Notes under the pieces: generated by a model
Seen by the model: only the letters and a program-made list of their open reading frames with translations
Told to the model about the DNA's origin: nothing
The model's database searches: none
From: Actinokineospora pegani
Lineage (GTDB): Bacteria > Actinomycetota > Actinomycetes > Mycobacteriales > Pseudonocardiaceae
Assembly (NCBI RefSeq): GCF_009745975.1
Contig: NZ_WHOL01000098.1
Coordinates: 186,001-250,000 of the forward strand
Length of the DNA: 64,000 bases
Reading direction: 5' to 3'
Made by a program: the position numbers and the translations under genes
In this document: positions 20,886-30,750 of the stretch, in pieces
Position numbering within the stretch: the stretch's first letter is position 1
How the letters are laid out: each line of letters begins with the position of its first letter

Positions 20886-20953
20886 GGCGGTCAGGGTGGA
20901 CCAGATCGCCGGATCGTGCGCAAAACTATCCACAGGCTACGGAAAAGCGCAGG

Positions 20954-22690
20954 TCAGCCTGGGTAGAACGGGATCGAACCGGCGGGCTGGCTGTGCTGGT
21001 GGGACAGCCAGACCTTGCCCGCCTCCAGCGTCGACCACAGCCCGAGCTTGTCCATCACCAGCGTCGCCCGGCTGGGGCCAGCGGTGATCGCCGAGACCGG
21101 CAGGGTCAGGTTGGCGGAGTTGTAGATCGTGTACGAGTAGCCGTCGATGGGCAGCGCGGCCACCGGCTTGCTGATGTCGTTGGTCGCCACGATGAGGGTC
21201 TGCCGGTCGAGCCAGTCGACGCTGACCACGTCGCTGAAGACCCCGCCCTGGATGGTCAGCGGGCTCTGCACGGCCACGCCGCCGTCGCGGTTGCGGATGA
21301 TCGGGGCGATGCGCACCTGGCCGTCGATCACGGCGACCAGCCGCACGCCGTCGCGGGACAGCCGCAGGTCGGTGATCTCGCCGCCGCCACGGGTCAGCTC
21401 GGTGGCCTCGACCGGGTAGTTGTCCCAACCGCCCTCGGGGCCGCGGGCGACCCGGTTGACGATGGTGCCGTCCTGAACCGTCCACACCTCGTTGGGCGGG
21501 GTGTTCTCGCTGGCGCTGTGCAGCCAGGTCGGGCGGGTCAGCGACCGGGTGGGGGTCATGCTGATCTCGGACAGGTCGCCGTCGACCGGGCCGACCCGCA
21601 GCCGAGGGCCCGTCGAGGTGCGCTGCACGACGGCCAGCGTGCTGCCGTCGAGGGACAGGCCCGCCGAGGCGATGTCGTAGGCCCCGGAGCCCGCCGGGCC
21701 GGAGATCGGCTTGCCGTCGCGCAGGGAGATGACGCGCCCGTTGGTGACCGCCTGCCCGACCAGGTCGGGCCTGGAGGTCGTGAGCTTCTCGAACGGGTCG
21801 AGGTCGATCTGGCGCCAGTCCTCCTGCTGCGGGAGCAGTTGCCGGTCCTCGCTCTGGATGCGCAGCGGGCTGGTCGTCACGTCGCTGAGCGTGTAGACCA
21901 ACTGGGCGATGATCTTCTGCCGCTCCTCGGAGGACTTGTCCACCGAGGCGAAGTTGATCTTGATGGCGCCGTCGGGCTCCTGCAGCACGTTGGTGCGCAG
22001 CACCAACCCGTCGAGCTGGTTGGCGACGGCCCCCTTCAGCGAGTCGGACGGCCCGGTCAGCAGCAGCTCGACGACCTTGGCCTCCAAGCCGTCGCGCGGG
22101 ACCGCCGGGACGAAGCGCGGGTCGGGCACCAGCACGCTCTCGTCCGGGTCGAAGAACTGCAGGTTGACCCGGCTGTAGGCGGTGGCGAAGGCGCTCTCGG
22201 TGATCAGGACGGTGTCCGGCGCCTCGGTGATCCGCCACTGCCCGCTCGGCTGGCGGGTGACGGTGAAGCGGTAGGCGGCGTTCTGCACCGAGGCGTAGTA
22301 GTTCTGCAGCGGTCCCAGCCGCCCGATCGTCGCGCCCTCGAGCAGGATCACGACCACGTCGGCGTCCCCGGTCGGGACGCTCTCGGGCCGGGTGCTGGGG
22401 CTGTTGGCGATGATCGTCGGCTCGGCGACCCCGTCCCACTCCCGCGCCGCGTCCCCCGCCAGGTAGGTCTGGGCGGCCTCCGACGAGCCGGTCTTGGTGA
22501 CGAACTCGCCGACCAGCGCGTACGCGTTCAGGTTGGGGGTCGGGTCGTCGACCTTGGGCGTCTTCTGCTCGTCGGACTCCTGCACCACCCTGGGCATGGT
22601 CGATTCCGGGATGTTGGCGCACCCCCCCGCCAGCACCAGGGCGGACAGCAGCGCCAGCAGCACCGAGCCGGATCTGGACCACCTGCTCAC
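20954..22690 (-). CDS. lpqB: Lipoprotein LpqB, MtrB-interacting
   Basis: 578 aa. Signal peptide with lipobox L-A-G-G-C (Cys24), then a GerMN domain (about 60-330) and a C-terminal beta-propeller-like part. In mycobacteria LpqB binds the extracellular domain of MtrB and tunes MtrA phosphorylation and cell-wall behaviour. GTG start 22690 overlaps the mtrB stop by four bases (GTGA), so the three genes mtrA-mtrB-lpqB form a coupled chain. Length and position match the mycobacterial gene. Confidence 0.95.
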   Translation of the reverse strand: MSRWSRSGSVLLALLSALVLAGGCANIPESTMPRVVQESDEQKTPKVDDPTPNLNAYALVGEFVTKTGSSEAAQTYLAGDAAREWDGVAEPTIIANSPSTRPESVPTGDADVVVILLEGATIGRLGPLQNYYASVQNAAYRFTVTRQPSGQWRITEAPDTVLITESAFATAYSRVNLQFFDPDESVLVPDPRFVPAVPRDGLEAKVVELLLTGPSDSLKGAVANQLDGLVLRTNVLQEPDGAIKINFASVDKSSEERQKIIAQLVYTLSDVTTSPLRIQSEDRQLLPQQEDWRQIDLDPFEKLTTSRPDLVGQAVTNGRVISLRDGKPISGPAGSGAYDIASAGLSLDGSTLAVVQRTSTGPRLRVGPVDGDLSEISMTPTRSLTRPTWLHSASENTPPNEVWTVQDGTIVNRVARGPEGGWDNYPVEATELTRGGGEITDLRLSRDGVRLVAVIDGQVRIAPIIRNRDGGVAVQSPLTIQGGVFSDVVSVDWLDRQTLIVATNDISKPVAALPIDGYSYTIYNSANLTLPVSAITAGPSRATLVMDKLGLWSTLEAGKVWLSHQHSQPAGSIPFYPG

Positions 22691-24378
22691 GAGCGCACCT
22701 CCTCAGCACCAGCGTCCACGGAACCGGCCTCGATCGCCACGTCCGCGTCGGCGGTGTAGTCCTCCGGCGGCAGCGGCAGCGGGCTCTCCCCGTACTCGTC
22801 GCGCGCCATCCGGGGCAGCGTCAGCCGGAAGCAGGCGCCGTGGCCCCGCTCGCCCCAGGCGTCGAGGCCGCCGCCGTGCAGCCGCGCGTCCTCCAGGCTG
22901 ATGGCCAGGCCGAGACCGGTGCCGCCGGTCTGCCGGTTGCGCGAGGGGTCGGCCCGCCAGAACCGGTTGAACACCAGCTCGGCCTCCCCGGGGCGCAGGC
23001 CGACGCCGTGGTCGCGCACGGTCACCGCGATCGCGTCGGCGGACATGGCCATGCGCAGCTCGACCGGCCTGCCCTCGCCGTGGTCGATGGCGTTGGCCAG
23101 CAGGTTGCGCAGGATCCGCTCGACCCGGCGCGACTCGACCTCGGCGGTGACCTCCTCCTCCGGCAGGTCCAGCACGATCTCGGTGCCGACGTTGCGGGCG
23201 ATGACGCGCACCGACTCCACCGCGCGCCGGGCGATGGCGCGCACGTCGGCGTACTCGGCGACCAGATCCTCCACCCCGGCGTCGAGCCGGGAGATCTCCA
23301 GCAGGTCGCCCAGCAGCGACTCGAACCGGTCCAGCTCGTCGACCAGCAGCTCGGTGGAGCGCGACAGGCCCGCGGGGAACTGGGCGCGGGAGGCGTGCAG
23401 CACGTCGGCGGCCATCCGCACGGTGGTCAGCGGGGTGCGCAGCTCGTGCGAGACGTCCGAGGTGAACCGGCGCTGGAGCTGGCCGAACTCCTCGAGCTGG
23501 CGGATCTGGTGCTCGATGCTCTCGGCCATCTCGTTGTAGGACTGCGCGAGCCTGGCCACGTCGTCCTCGCCCACCACGACCATCCGCTCGTCGAGCTCAC
23601 CGTTGGCGAAGCGCTCGGCGGCGCGCGCGGCGCGCCGGACCGGCAGCACCACCTGTCTGGTGACGAGGTTGGTGATGCCCGCGAGCAACAGCAGCAGCAC
23701 GAGGCCGCCGACGACAAGAGTGGACTGCTCGGTGCTGATGGTGCTCTGCTCCGCGGTGAGCGGGTAGAGCATGTAGAGCTGCAAGGGCAGGGTGGTGCTC
23801 AGAGCGGAGACGGGGGCCCCGACGATCAGGTAGGTGATCCGGCTGTTCTGCCGCTCGACGGTGTAGATCTGGGTGGCGGTCCGGCGCGGGTCGCTGAGGA
23901 CGAACTCGCGCAGCGAGACCGGCACCGCGTCGTAGTCGCCCGCGAAGCTGACCTGGTCGCGGGCCATGCCCTTGTCGTCGTTGACCAGGACCGGCTCGAA
24001 CGCGCCCGCGGAGCTGTCCGGCGAGAGGCTGGTCAGGCGGTTGCGGGCGCTGGTCAGCCGGTTGCGGACGACCTCGGAGTCCAGGCTGATCCCGACCAGC
24101 TCGCGCTCGGCGATCTCGACCGCGGCCCTGGTCTGCTGGACCGCCGCCTCCTCCTTGGCGGCGATGAGGCGGCCGGTGATCTGGTTCTGCAGGACGATGC
24201 CCAGCACGAACACGACAGCGGAGCCCAGCGCGAGGGTGCTGACCACGACGCGCAGTTGCAGTGACCGGCGCCACAGTTCACTGAGGACGGTCGACCGCCG
24301 CCGACCCGCGGCGACGGCACGGCGGGCGGCGGCGACGAGCCGGGTGCCGTTGGCGCGCACCCGACCCGCCCGGGTCAC
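22687..24378 (-). CDS. mtrB: Sensor histidine kinase MtrB
   Basis: 563 aa membrane kinase. TM1 is at about 44-66 (LRVVVSTLALGSAVVFVLGIVL), followed by a periplasmic loop of about 150 residues, TM2 (LVVGGLVLLLLLAGITNLV) and a HAMP linker. The phosphoacceptor His311 lies in DVSHELRTPLTTV; the HATPase domain shows N box NLLANAIDHGEG, DHGVGLRPGE and GTGLGLAI. It pairs with MtrA to control cell-wall hydrolases and division-linked functions in actinobacteria. Its GTG overlaps the mtrA stop by four bases. The C-terminal tail after the kinase core is acidic. Confidence 0.96.
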   Translation of the reverse strand: MTRAGRVRANGTRLVAAARRAVAAGRRRSTVLSELWRRSLQLRVVVSTLALGSAVVFVLGIVLQNQITGRLIAAKEEAAVQQTRAAVEIAERELVGISLDSEVVRNRLTSARNRLTSLSPDSSAGAFEPVLVNDDKGMARDQVSFAGDYDAVPVSLREFVLSDPRRTATQIYTVERQNSRITYLIVGAPVSALSTTLPLQLYMLYPLTAEQSTISTEQSTLVVGGLVLLLLLAGITNLVTRQVVLPVRRAARAAERFANGELDERMVVVGEDDVARLAQSYNEMAESIEHQIRQLEEFGQLQRRFTSDVSHELRTPLTTVRMAADVLHASRAQFPAGLSRSTELLVDELDRFESLLGDLLEISRLDAGVEDLVAEYADVRAIARRAVESVRVIARNVGTEIVLDLPEEEVTAEVESRRVERILRNLLANAIDHGEGRPVELRMAMSADAIAVTVRDHGVGLRPGEAELVFNRFWRADPSRNRQTGGTGLGLAISLEDARLHGGGLDAWGERGHGACFRLTLPRMARDEYGESPLPLPPEDYTADADVAIEAGSVDAGAEEVRS

Positions 24379-25052
24379 GGCGGGCCGGCCTTGTACCCGA
24401 CGCCGCGCACGGTCAGGACGACCTCGGGGTGCTCCGGGTCGCGCTCGACCTTGGAGCGCAGCCGCTGGACGTGCACGTTGACCAGGCGGGTGTCGGCGGC
24501 GTGCCGGTAGCCCCAGACCTGCTCGAGCAGCACCTCGCGGGTGAAGACCTGGCGCGGCTTGCGGGCCAGGGCGACCAGCAGGTCGAACTCCAGCGGGGTC
24601 AGCGCGATGGCGCGGCCGTCGCGGGTGACCTCGTGGCCGGGCACGTCGATGGTGAGGTCGCCGATGCCCAGGGTCTCGGCGGGCTCGTTCTCGGTGCGGC
24701 GCAGCCGGGCGCGCACGCGGGCGACGAGCTCCTTGGGCTTGAACGGCTTGACCACGTAGTCGTCGGCGCCGGACTCCAGGCCCAGGACGATGTCGACGGT
24801 GTCGCTCTTGGCCGTGAGCATGACGATCGGCACGCCGGACTCGCCGCGGATGGCCTTGCAGACGTCGATCCCGTTCATCCCGGGCAGCATCAGGTCGAGC
24901 AGCACCAAGTCGGGTTTGAGCTCGCGCAGCGCGGGCAGGGCGCGAGAGCCGTCAGCCACCACGGCCGTGTCGAACCCCTCGCCGCGCAGCACGATGGTGA
25001 GCATCTCGGCGAGAGCCGGGTCGTCGTCCACTACCAGCACACGTGCCTTCAT
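24375..25052 (-). CDS. mtrA: Response regulator MtrA
   Basis: 225-aa OmpR-type regulator from ATG 25052. The receiver domain has acidic pocket D-D-D (9-11), phosphoacceptor Asp53 (LLDLMLPGMNG) and KPFKPKEL with the conserved Lys. The C-terminal winged helix (about 130-225) contains LTPLEFDLLVAL, REVLLEQVWGY and RLVNVHVQRLRSKVE, nearly identical to mycobacterial MtrA. It is the first gene of the mtrA-mtrB-lpqB(-comF) operon; the promoter must lie in the 94-bp gap shared with the divergent VOC gene. Confidence 0.97.
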   Translation of the reverse strand: MKARVLVVDDDPALAEMLTIVLRGEGFDTAVVADGSRALPALRELKPDLVLLDLMLPGMNGIDVCKAIRGESGVPIVMLTAKSDTVDIVLGLESGADDYVVKPFKPKELVARVRARLRRTENEPAETLGIGDLTIDVPGHEVTRDGRAIALTPLEFDLLVALARKPRQVFTREVLLEQVWGYRHAADTRLVNVHVQRLRSKVERDPEHPEVVLTVRGVGYKAGPP

Positions 25053-25146
25053 GGTCACATCGTCGCACTGCGGCGCCCGGAGGCGCGAGCAGCCCTCGCG
25101 CAGGTATGGTTGAAAATTGAATGACCGATACCGAGGGAGTGCCGTG

Positions 25147-25629
25147 ATGGGAATCCGCAGGCTCAACCACGCCGTGCTGTACGTGCGCGACATCGACCGC
25201 TCGACGGCGTTCTACCGCGACCTGCTCGGCTTCACGGTGATCACCGAGTTCCCAGGTCGGGCGGTGTTTCTGCGCGCCGCGGAGTCAGACAACGACCATG
25301 ACCTGGGGTTGTTCCAGGTGGGGGCGGCGGCGGTGGGGCCGGTGCCGGGGCAGGTGGGGCTCTACCACCTGGCGTGGTCGGTGGGGACGCTGGTCGAGCT
25401 GGCCGACTTCGCCGCCCGGCTCGGTGCGGCGGGGGCGCTGGTCGGCACGTCCGACCACGGGGTGTCGAAGTCGCTGTACGCGAAAGATCCGGACGGGGTG
25501 GAGTTCGAGGTGTCGTGGTTCGTGCCCCGGGAGCGGGTGACGGCGGAGATGGAGGCGGTGGGGGTGTTGCCGTTGGACCTGGAGGGGGAGATCGGGCGGT
25601 GGGGCGGGGACGTGGTGGGGGCTGCTTAG
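25147..25629 (+). CDS. VOC (glyoxalase/extradiol dioxygenase fold) protein
   Basis: 160 aa with two beta-alpha-beta-beta-beta modules of the vicinal oxygen chelate fold. Likely metal ligands are His8 (RLNHAVLYV), the His in LYHLAWSV and the Glu in GVEFEVSWF. The length and the 'KDPDGVEFEV' end resemble ring-cleavage dioxygenase or glyoxalase-like members; the substrate cannot be read. GAGGGAG stands seven bases before ATG 25147. It is divergent from mtrA and convergent with tmk. Its 3' third is G-skewed. Confidence 0.85.
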   Translation: MGIRRLNHAVLYVRDIDRSTAFYRDLLGFTVITEFPGRAVFLRAAESDNDHDLGLFQVGAAAVGPVPGQVGLYHLAWSVGTLVELADFAARLGAAGALVGTSDHGVSKSLYAKDPDGVEFEVSWFVPRERVTAEMEAVGVLPLDLEGEIGRWGGDVVGAA

Positions 25630-25720
25630 GGGGTCTGGCCTGCGAAAAGAGTGGATTCTTCGCTTGGGCGGCTCGTTGGGGTGGGTGCGCTGCCACGGGG
25701 GCAGGGGCAAGAGCGGGGGG

Positions 25721-26362
25721 CTAGGCCAAGAGGCTTGCGGCTAGGGCGTCTATGTCGGTGGGGGCGTCGCCGGGGAGGGTGGTCCAAGGGGAGAGCCAGG
25801 AGGTTCGGGCAAGTTGGGTGTAGGCGGTCGACACCCGGGCTTGCAGGGGGGTGTCGGACTCCCAGTTGTCGCGGGGGCGGCCCGGCTCGGTGGTGGCTCG
25901 GCCCTTGGCTCGCTCGGCGGCCAGTTCCGTGGGGACGCTCAGCAGGAGGTGGCGGTGGGGTACCGGCAGGTCGTAGCGGTCGATCTCCATGGCCAGGACC
26001 CAGTCGGTGAACTCGCCGGGGGCCGACTGGTGGAGGCGGGCGGAGCCGTAGGCGGCGTTGGAGGCTATGTAGCGGTCCAGCAGGAGGACGTCGTGGGTGG
26101 TCAGGGCCGCTAGGAGGTCGTCTCGGGCGCCGTGGCGGTCCAGGGCGTAGAGGGCGCCCATGCCGTACACGTCGTCGGCCAAGGGGCCTGCTTTGCCGTA
26201 GAGGGCGTCTCGGATGAGCTGGGCCTCGGCCGACACCTCGTAGCGGGGGAAGGCGAGGGTGGCCACCGTCGCGCCCCTGGCCTCGAAGGCGGCGGTGAGC
26301 TTGTCGGCGGTGGTGCGCTTGCCCGCGCCGTCCACGCCCTCGATCACGATGAGTCGACCCAC
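25721..26362 (-). CDS. tmk: Thymidylate kinase
   Basis: 213 aa from GTG 26362, which gives MGRLIVIEGVDGAGKRT; longer in-frame starts would add a nonconserved tail. The P-loop is GVDGAGKRT, the 'DR-Y' motif is LLDRYIASNAAYG, and the mycobacterial-type Asn follows (YIASNAAY). It phosphorylates dTMP to dTDP. It lies downstream of sahH as in mycobacteria, but two terminator-like hairpins between them suggest separate or only partly linked transcription. Its 3' end lies within a G-rich island of the plus strand. Confidence 0.93.
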   Translation of the reverse strand: MGRLIVIEGVDGAGKRTTADKLTAAFEARGATVATLAFPRYEVSAEAQLIRDALYGKAGPLADDVYGMGALYALDRHGARDDLLAALTTHDVLLLDRYIASNAAYGSARLHQSAPGEFTDWVLAMEIDRYDLPVPHRHLLLSVPTELAAERAKGRATTEPGRPRDNWESDTPLQARVSTAYTQLARTSWLSPWTTLPGDAPTDIDALAASLLA

Positions 26363-26395
26363 GGGCCAAGACCCTACCGAGGGACCGGGGGCAGT

Positions 26396-26435
26396 GCGGC
26401 TGTCAGAGGGGTCTCCCCTCCCCTCCGACAGCCGC
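26396..26435 (-). terminator. Hairpin between sahH and tmk
   Basis: A 16-bp stem with one mismatch (26396-26411 with 26420-26435). It sits 34 bp upstream of the tmk start, so it could be a second terminator for sahH or a leader structure of tmk. Confidence 0.5.
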
Positions 26436-26563
26436 GCCACCCCCTAACCCACCCCGGGGCGGCTCACCGGCCTGACGCGCCCCCTGCGCGCGCCAGAACT
26501 TTTCTAGATCGTTCCGGTGCCCCCAGGCGTTACACCCCGCTGGTGGGCACACCCTGACAGACG

Positions 26564-26598
26564 TCTGCCCCGGCACGCGGGTTGCGTGCCGGGGCAGA
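26564..26598 (-). terminator. Terminator after sahH
   Basis: Perfect 15-bp stem (26564-26578 with 26584-26598) with a 5-base loop, 21 bp beyond the sahH stop. On the minus strand the bases after it are not T-rich, as is common in this genome. Confidence 0.78.
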
Positions 26599-26618
26599 GG
26601 AGTCGTGATCAGTGCTCG

Positions 26619-28109
26619 TCAGTAGCGGTAGTGCTCCGACTTGTACGGGCCCTCGACGTCGACGTCGATGTACTCGGCCTGCTCCTTGGAGAGCTGGGTG
26701 AGCACGCCGCCGAGCGCCTCGAGGTGGATGCGGGCCACCTTCTCGTCGAGCTTCTTCGGGAGGCGGTAGACCTCCTTGTCGTACTCCTCGTGCTTGGTGA
26801 ACAGCTCGACCTGGGCGATCACCTGGTTGGAGAAGGAGTTCGACATGACGAACGAGGGGTGGCCGGTGGCGTTGCCCAGGTTCATCAGGCGGCCCTCGGA
26901 CAGCACGATGATCGAGTGCCCGTCCGGGAACACCCACTCGTCGACCTGCGGCTTGATGTTGATCCGCTGGATGCCGGGGTAGCGGGCCAGGCCCGCCATG
27001 TCCAGCTCGTTGTCGAAGTGGCCGACGTTGCCCAGGATCGCCTGGTGCTTCATCTGCGCCATGTGCTCGGCCATCACCACGTCCTTGTTGCCCGTGGTGG
27101 TGATCACGATGTCGGCGATGCCGACGACGTCCTCGAGGCGCTTGACCTCGTATCCGTCCATCGCCGCCTGCAGGGCGCAGATCGGGTCGATCTCGGTGAC
27201 GATCACCCGGGCGCCCTGCGCGCGCAGCGACTCCGCCGAGCCCTTGCCCACGTCGCCGTAGCCGCAGACGAGCGCGACCTTGCCGCCGATGAGGACGTCG
27301 GTGCCGCGGTTGATGCCGTCGACGAGCGAGTGGCGGATGCCGTAGCGGTTGTCGAACTTCGACTTGGTGACCGAGTCGTTGACGTTGATCGCCGGGAAGA
27401 GCAGCTCACCGGCGGCGGCGAGCTGGTAGAGCCGCAGCACGCCGGTGGTGGTCTCCTCGGTGACGCCGCGGATGCCGTCGGCGATCTTGGTCCACTTGTC
27501 CGAGGACTGCGCGAGCGAGGCGCGCAGCGTCTCGAGGATGATGACCCACTCCTCGGGGTCGTTGTCCTCGGCGTTGGGCACCACCCCGGCCTGCTCGTAC
27601 TGCTTGCCCTTGTGGACCAGCAGGGTGGCGTCGCCACCGTCGTCGAGGATCATGTTGGGACCCTGGCCGTCCGGCCAGGTCATCATCTTCTCGGTGGCCC
27701 ACCAGTACTCGGGGAGGGTCTCGCCCTTCCACGCGTACACCGGGACGCCCTTGGGCTCCTCCGGCGTGCCGTGCTTGCCGACCACGACCGCCGCCGCGGC
27801 GTGGTCCTGGGTGGAGAAGATGTTGCACGAGCACCAGCGCACCTCGGCGCCGAGGGAGACCAGGGTCTCGATCAGGACGGCGGTCTGCACCGTCATGTGG
27901 AGTGAACCGGAGATCCGCGCGCCCTTGAGCGGGTAGACCTCCGCGTACTCGCGACGCAGGGCCATCAGGCCCGGCATCTCGTGCTCGGCCAGCCGGATCT
28001 CCTTGCGGCCGAACTCGGCCAGGGACAGGTCGGCGACCGCGAAATCAATACCGTTGCGGGTCTGCGCAAACCTCGCCCCGGATTCGGTCCGCGTGTCTTC
28101 TGCGGTCAT
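26619..28109 (-). CDS. sahH: Adenosylhomocysteinase
   Basis: 496 aa. It splits S-adenosylhomocysteine into homocysteine and adenosine, regenerating the methyl cycle with bound NAD. Seen are '[21 protein letters not shown]', '[14 protein letters not shown]', the insert typical of actinobacterial and plant-type enzymes, the NAD-binding [20 protein letters not shown], 'TTTGNKDVV', 'GNVGHFDNE', and the C-terminal '[10 protein letters not shown]', which closes the neighbouring subunit's cofactor site. Length matches the mycobacterial enzyme. No SAH riboswitch is evident in the 156-bp upstream gap it shares with the divergent membrane-protein gene. Confidence 0.97.
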   Translation of the reverse strand: MTAEDTRTESGARFAQTRNGIDFAVADLSLAEFGRKEIRLAEHEMPGLMALRREYAEVYPLKGARISGSLHMTVQTAVLIETLVSLGAEVRWCSCNIFSTQDHAAAAVVVGKHGTPEEPKGVPVYAWKGETLPEYWWATEKMMTWPDGQGPNMILDDGGDATLLVHKGKQYEQAGVVPNAEDNDPEEWVIILETLRASLAQSSDKWTKIADGIRGVTEETTTGVLRLYQLAAAGELLFPAINVNDSVTKSKFDNRYGIRHSLVDGINRGTDVLIGGKVALVCGYGDVGKGSAESLRAQGARVIVTEIDPICALQAAMDGYEVKRLEDVVGIADIVITTTGNKDVVMAEHMAQMKHQAILGNVGHFDNELDMAGLARYPGIQRINIKPQVDEWVFPDGHSIIVLSEGRLMNLGNATGHPSFVMSNSFSNQVIAQVELFTKHEEYDKEVYRLPKKLDEKVARIHLEALGGVLTQLSKEQAEYIDVDVEGPYKSEHYRY

Positions 28110-28265
28110 CGGGTGAATCCTCCAGACTTCGACTCGGACAAGACACTACCGTTGCCGCGTCGGCGGGCGATCAGCCGAAACGGTTGAGCCCACCCCTACT
28201 CCGCTTCGGACCACGGACGCACAGCGTGCCCGACCCGGTCGGCACGCCCGCACCCTGGGAGGACC

Positions 28266-30677
28266 GTGCTGCTGCCCGGAACCGAGACGCGGGTCGTCGA
28301 GCTGCGGGTGCACGGGGTCATGGGCACCGACGCGGCCTCCCTGGTCACCGCTGTCGCCGCGGTGGACGTCGCGGGCGACGGTGTCGGGCGGCTGGTCCGC
28401 CCGGCCGACCGCCTGCAGCGCCCGGCCCCCGGCCCGGTGCTGCGCGCCGAGGGCCGGTCGGTGCCGCGCGTGGTCGAGGGCTACCTGTGGGGGGCGATGA
28501 CCTCCGGCGGCTGGGCCAAGGCGGCGTGGGCGCTGCTGTTCCCGTTCTCGCTGGCCAACATGGCGCACTGGATGCTGCCGCCGGTGCCCGCCGGGCACCG
28601 GGTGGGGACGCCGCTGCTGGCCACCGCCAGGGCGTTGGTGCGGGTGGCCGCCCTGCTGCTGACGGCGCTGCTGGTGACGCAACTGGCGGTGGTGACCCTC
28701 GACCTCGTCGCCGTGCAGTGCCTCGCGCCGGGGGTGGACTGCCTGTCGTGGGTGCCGGAGCGGGCGCGCGCGGCCTACCCGTTCCGGCAGGCGGTGGGAC
28801 TGCTGCCGGTGCTGGCCGCGGTGTTCGTCCTGCACCGGATCTCCCGCGTGCGCTGGGCGCCGGACCAGCGGGTGCGCCAGGTGGTCCGCGAGGACCTGCC
28901 GGGGCGCAGGCTCGTGGCCGACCCGGACACCCCGTCGCTGCGCCTGCTGCACCTGGTGGTCGGGCTGGCCTCGGTGTCGGTGCTGGTGCTCGGCGGGCCG
29001 GTCGAGGTGCCGGAGGACCTGCTGGCGCGGGTGCTGTGGTTCGCGGCGCTGGGGCTGGCGGGGCTGTGCCTGCTGGCCGCGCTGCTGCTCGACGACCCGC
29101 GCGGGGCGGGCGGCTCGTCGCTGGACGACGCGGTGCGCAGGGCGTTCTCCCCGCTGGTCCGCAGGGTCCTGCTCGGCCTGGCGGTGGTGCTGCTGGCGAC
29201 CGCGGGGCTGACCACCCCGCTGGCCGTGGAGGTGGCGGGGACCGGGCCGACGGTCGAGGTGGTCGTGGCGCTGCTGTGCGGCGTCGTCGTGCTCTTCGGC
29301 GTGGTGCTGCTGCCGTTGGCGCTCATCGGCCGCCGGGCGTACTGGGCCGCGCGGCCGCGCGAGCAGCGCCCGTGGGCGGGCGGCTGGATGGCCGCCCCGG
29401 TGCTGTCGTTCGGTGTGCTGCTCGGCGGCGGCTTCGGCGCGGGTCTGGCGATCGCGGTCGGTCAACTGATCGGCACCGGCACCCGGCTGCCCGCGGGCTA
29501 CGAGCCGGTGGCGCTGCTGTGGGGCGCGGCGGCGGCGCTGGGCGTCGTAGTCGGCGCGGTGCTCGGCGTGGTCGCCGGGGTCCGGCTGCTGCGCGGGTCC
29601 GGCTACGCCGAGGCGGGCCTGCTGCACCCCGACCGCCCCGCCGACGCGGTGCGGGCGTGGCGGATCGCCGGGTGGCAGCGGCGCAACCTGCACCGGGTGG
29701 TGCTGGTCGTGTCATCGGTGCTGACCGCGGGCGCGGCGGGCGCGACCTCGCTGCGGCTGACCGGCTTCACCTCGCCGTGGTGGGCCGACGCGCTCTCCGC
29801 GTTCGGGGTGCTGGCGCTGGGCGCGCTGGCCGGGATGCTGCTGCGCGCGGTGTACAACGCCGCCCGCCAGCCCGCCGCGGGCCGCAAGCTGGGGGTCATC
29901 GCCGACCTGGCGTCGTTCTGGCCGCGCGACGCGCACCCGGCGGTGCCGCCCTGCTACGCGCTCAAGGTGGTGCCGGAGCTGACCGCGCGGGTCGTCGAGC
30001 ACCTCAAGGACCCCGGCACCCGGGTCGTGCTGACCGGCCACAGCCAGGGCAGCCTCCTCGTCGCGGTGACCGCGTCGCGGCTGCTGGCCGTGCTGCCGCA
30101 GCGAGACGTCGAGCGCATCGGCGTCGTGACCGCCGGGTCCCAGCTCCAGTGGGCCTACCCGAGGGCGTTCCCGTCGATCGTGTCGCACCCGAGCCTGCTG
30201 AACCTGTTCGGCGCGCTCAACGGCCGCTGGCGCTCGGTGTGCCGGGGCACCGACCCCATCGGCGGCGCGGTGACGACCTGGGCCCGGCAGGTCTACGACG
30301 GGGGCCTGCTGGGGACCGGCTACCGCCCCGATGGCACCGAGGGACCGCTGACCGCCGCCGCGCGCAGCCCGCACGGCGCACTGGTGCTGGGCGGCGACCA
30401 CTTCGTGCCCGACCCGATGGCCACCCCGCTCCCCGGACGGCGGTGGACCCCGGGCACCCTCGCCCACGGCGACTACCCGGCGGACCCGGAGTGGGACCGC
30501 GCGGTGGCGATGGCGGCGGGCCTGAACCCGGACGCCTCCGAGCGCGGGGACCTGGCGTGGCCGCCGCGTCCGGCTGGCTCGCCGAAGGAGGAGGCCTTGC
30601 AGGATAAGGACGTCAAGGATGAGCGGGCACAGCCGAAGGCTGACATCGCTGGGGACGAGGGCACGGTTGCCACGTAG
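28266..30677 (+). CDS. Large integral membrane protein with alpha/beta-hydrolase motif
   Basis: 803 aa, not assigned to a named family. An N-terminal soluble segment ('VVELRVHGVMGT', resembling the first strand and oxyanion loop of a lipase fold) is followed by about 10 predicted membrane helices (roughly residues 85-560), then a C-terminal soluble domain with a lipase-like nucleophile elbow G-H-S-Q-G (Ser593), preceded by 'DPGTRVVLTGHSQ' and followed by 'GVVTAGSQLQWAYP'. A possible His appears in 'GGDHFVPDPM'. It may be a membrane-embedded lipase or esterase; the substrate is unknown. GTG 28266 has GGGAGGA very close upstream, so the true start could be slightly later. Confidence 0.7.
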   Translation: MLLPGTETRVVELRVHGVMGTDAASLVTAVAAVDVAGDGVGRLVRPADRLQRPAPGPVLRAEGRSVPRVVEGYLWGAMTSGGWAKAAWALLFPFSLANMAHWMLPPVPAGHRVGTPLLATARALVRVAALLLTALLVTQLAVVTLDLVAVQCLAPGVDCLSWVPERARAAYPFRQAVGLLPVLAAVFVLHRISRVRWAPDQRVRQVVREDLPGRRLVADPDTPSLRLLHLVVGLASVSVLVLGGPVEVPEDLLARVLWFAALGLAGLCLLAALLLDDPRGAGGSSLDDAVRRAFSPLVRRVLLGLAVVLLATAGLTTPLAVEVAGTGPTVEVVVALLCGVVVLFGVVLLPLALIGRRAYWAARPREQRPWAGGWMAAPVLSFGVLLGGGFGAGLAIAVGQLIGTGTRLPAGYEPVALLWGAAAALGVVVGAVLGVVAGVRLLRGSGYAEAGLLHPDRPADAVRAWRIAGWQRRNLHRVVLVVSSVLTAGAAGATSLRLTGFTSPWWADALSAFGVLALGALAGMLLRAVYNAARQPAAGRKLGVIADLASFWPRDAHPAVPPCYALKVVPELTARVVEHLKDPGTRVVLTGHSQGSLLVAVTASRLLAVLPQRDVERIGVVTAGSQLQWAYPRAFPSIVSHPSLLNLFGALNGRWRSVCRGTDPIGGAVTTWARQVYDGGLLGTGYRPDGTEGPLTAAARSPHGALVLGGDHFVPDPMATPLPGRRWTPGTLAHGDYPADPEWDRAVAMAAGLNPDASERGDLAWPPRPAGSPKEEALQDKDVKDERAQPKADIAGDEGTVAT

Positions 30678-30750
30678 GTTTTGGGGGTTGTCTGGAAGTT
30701 GTCCACAGGCAAGATCGACTTGGGGGTCTCCTTCGGGCTAAGCCGGTAGA

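Noticed and set aside
28110-28265. Possible SAM/SAH riboswitch before sahH.
   Set aside because: The 156-bp divergent gap shows no recognisable SAH riboswitch core or pseudoknot on the minus strand.
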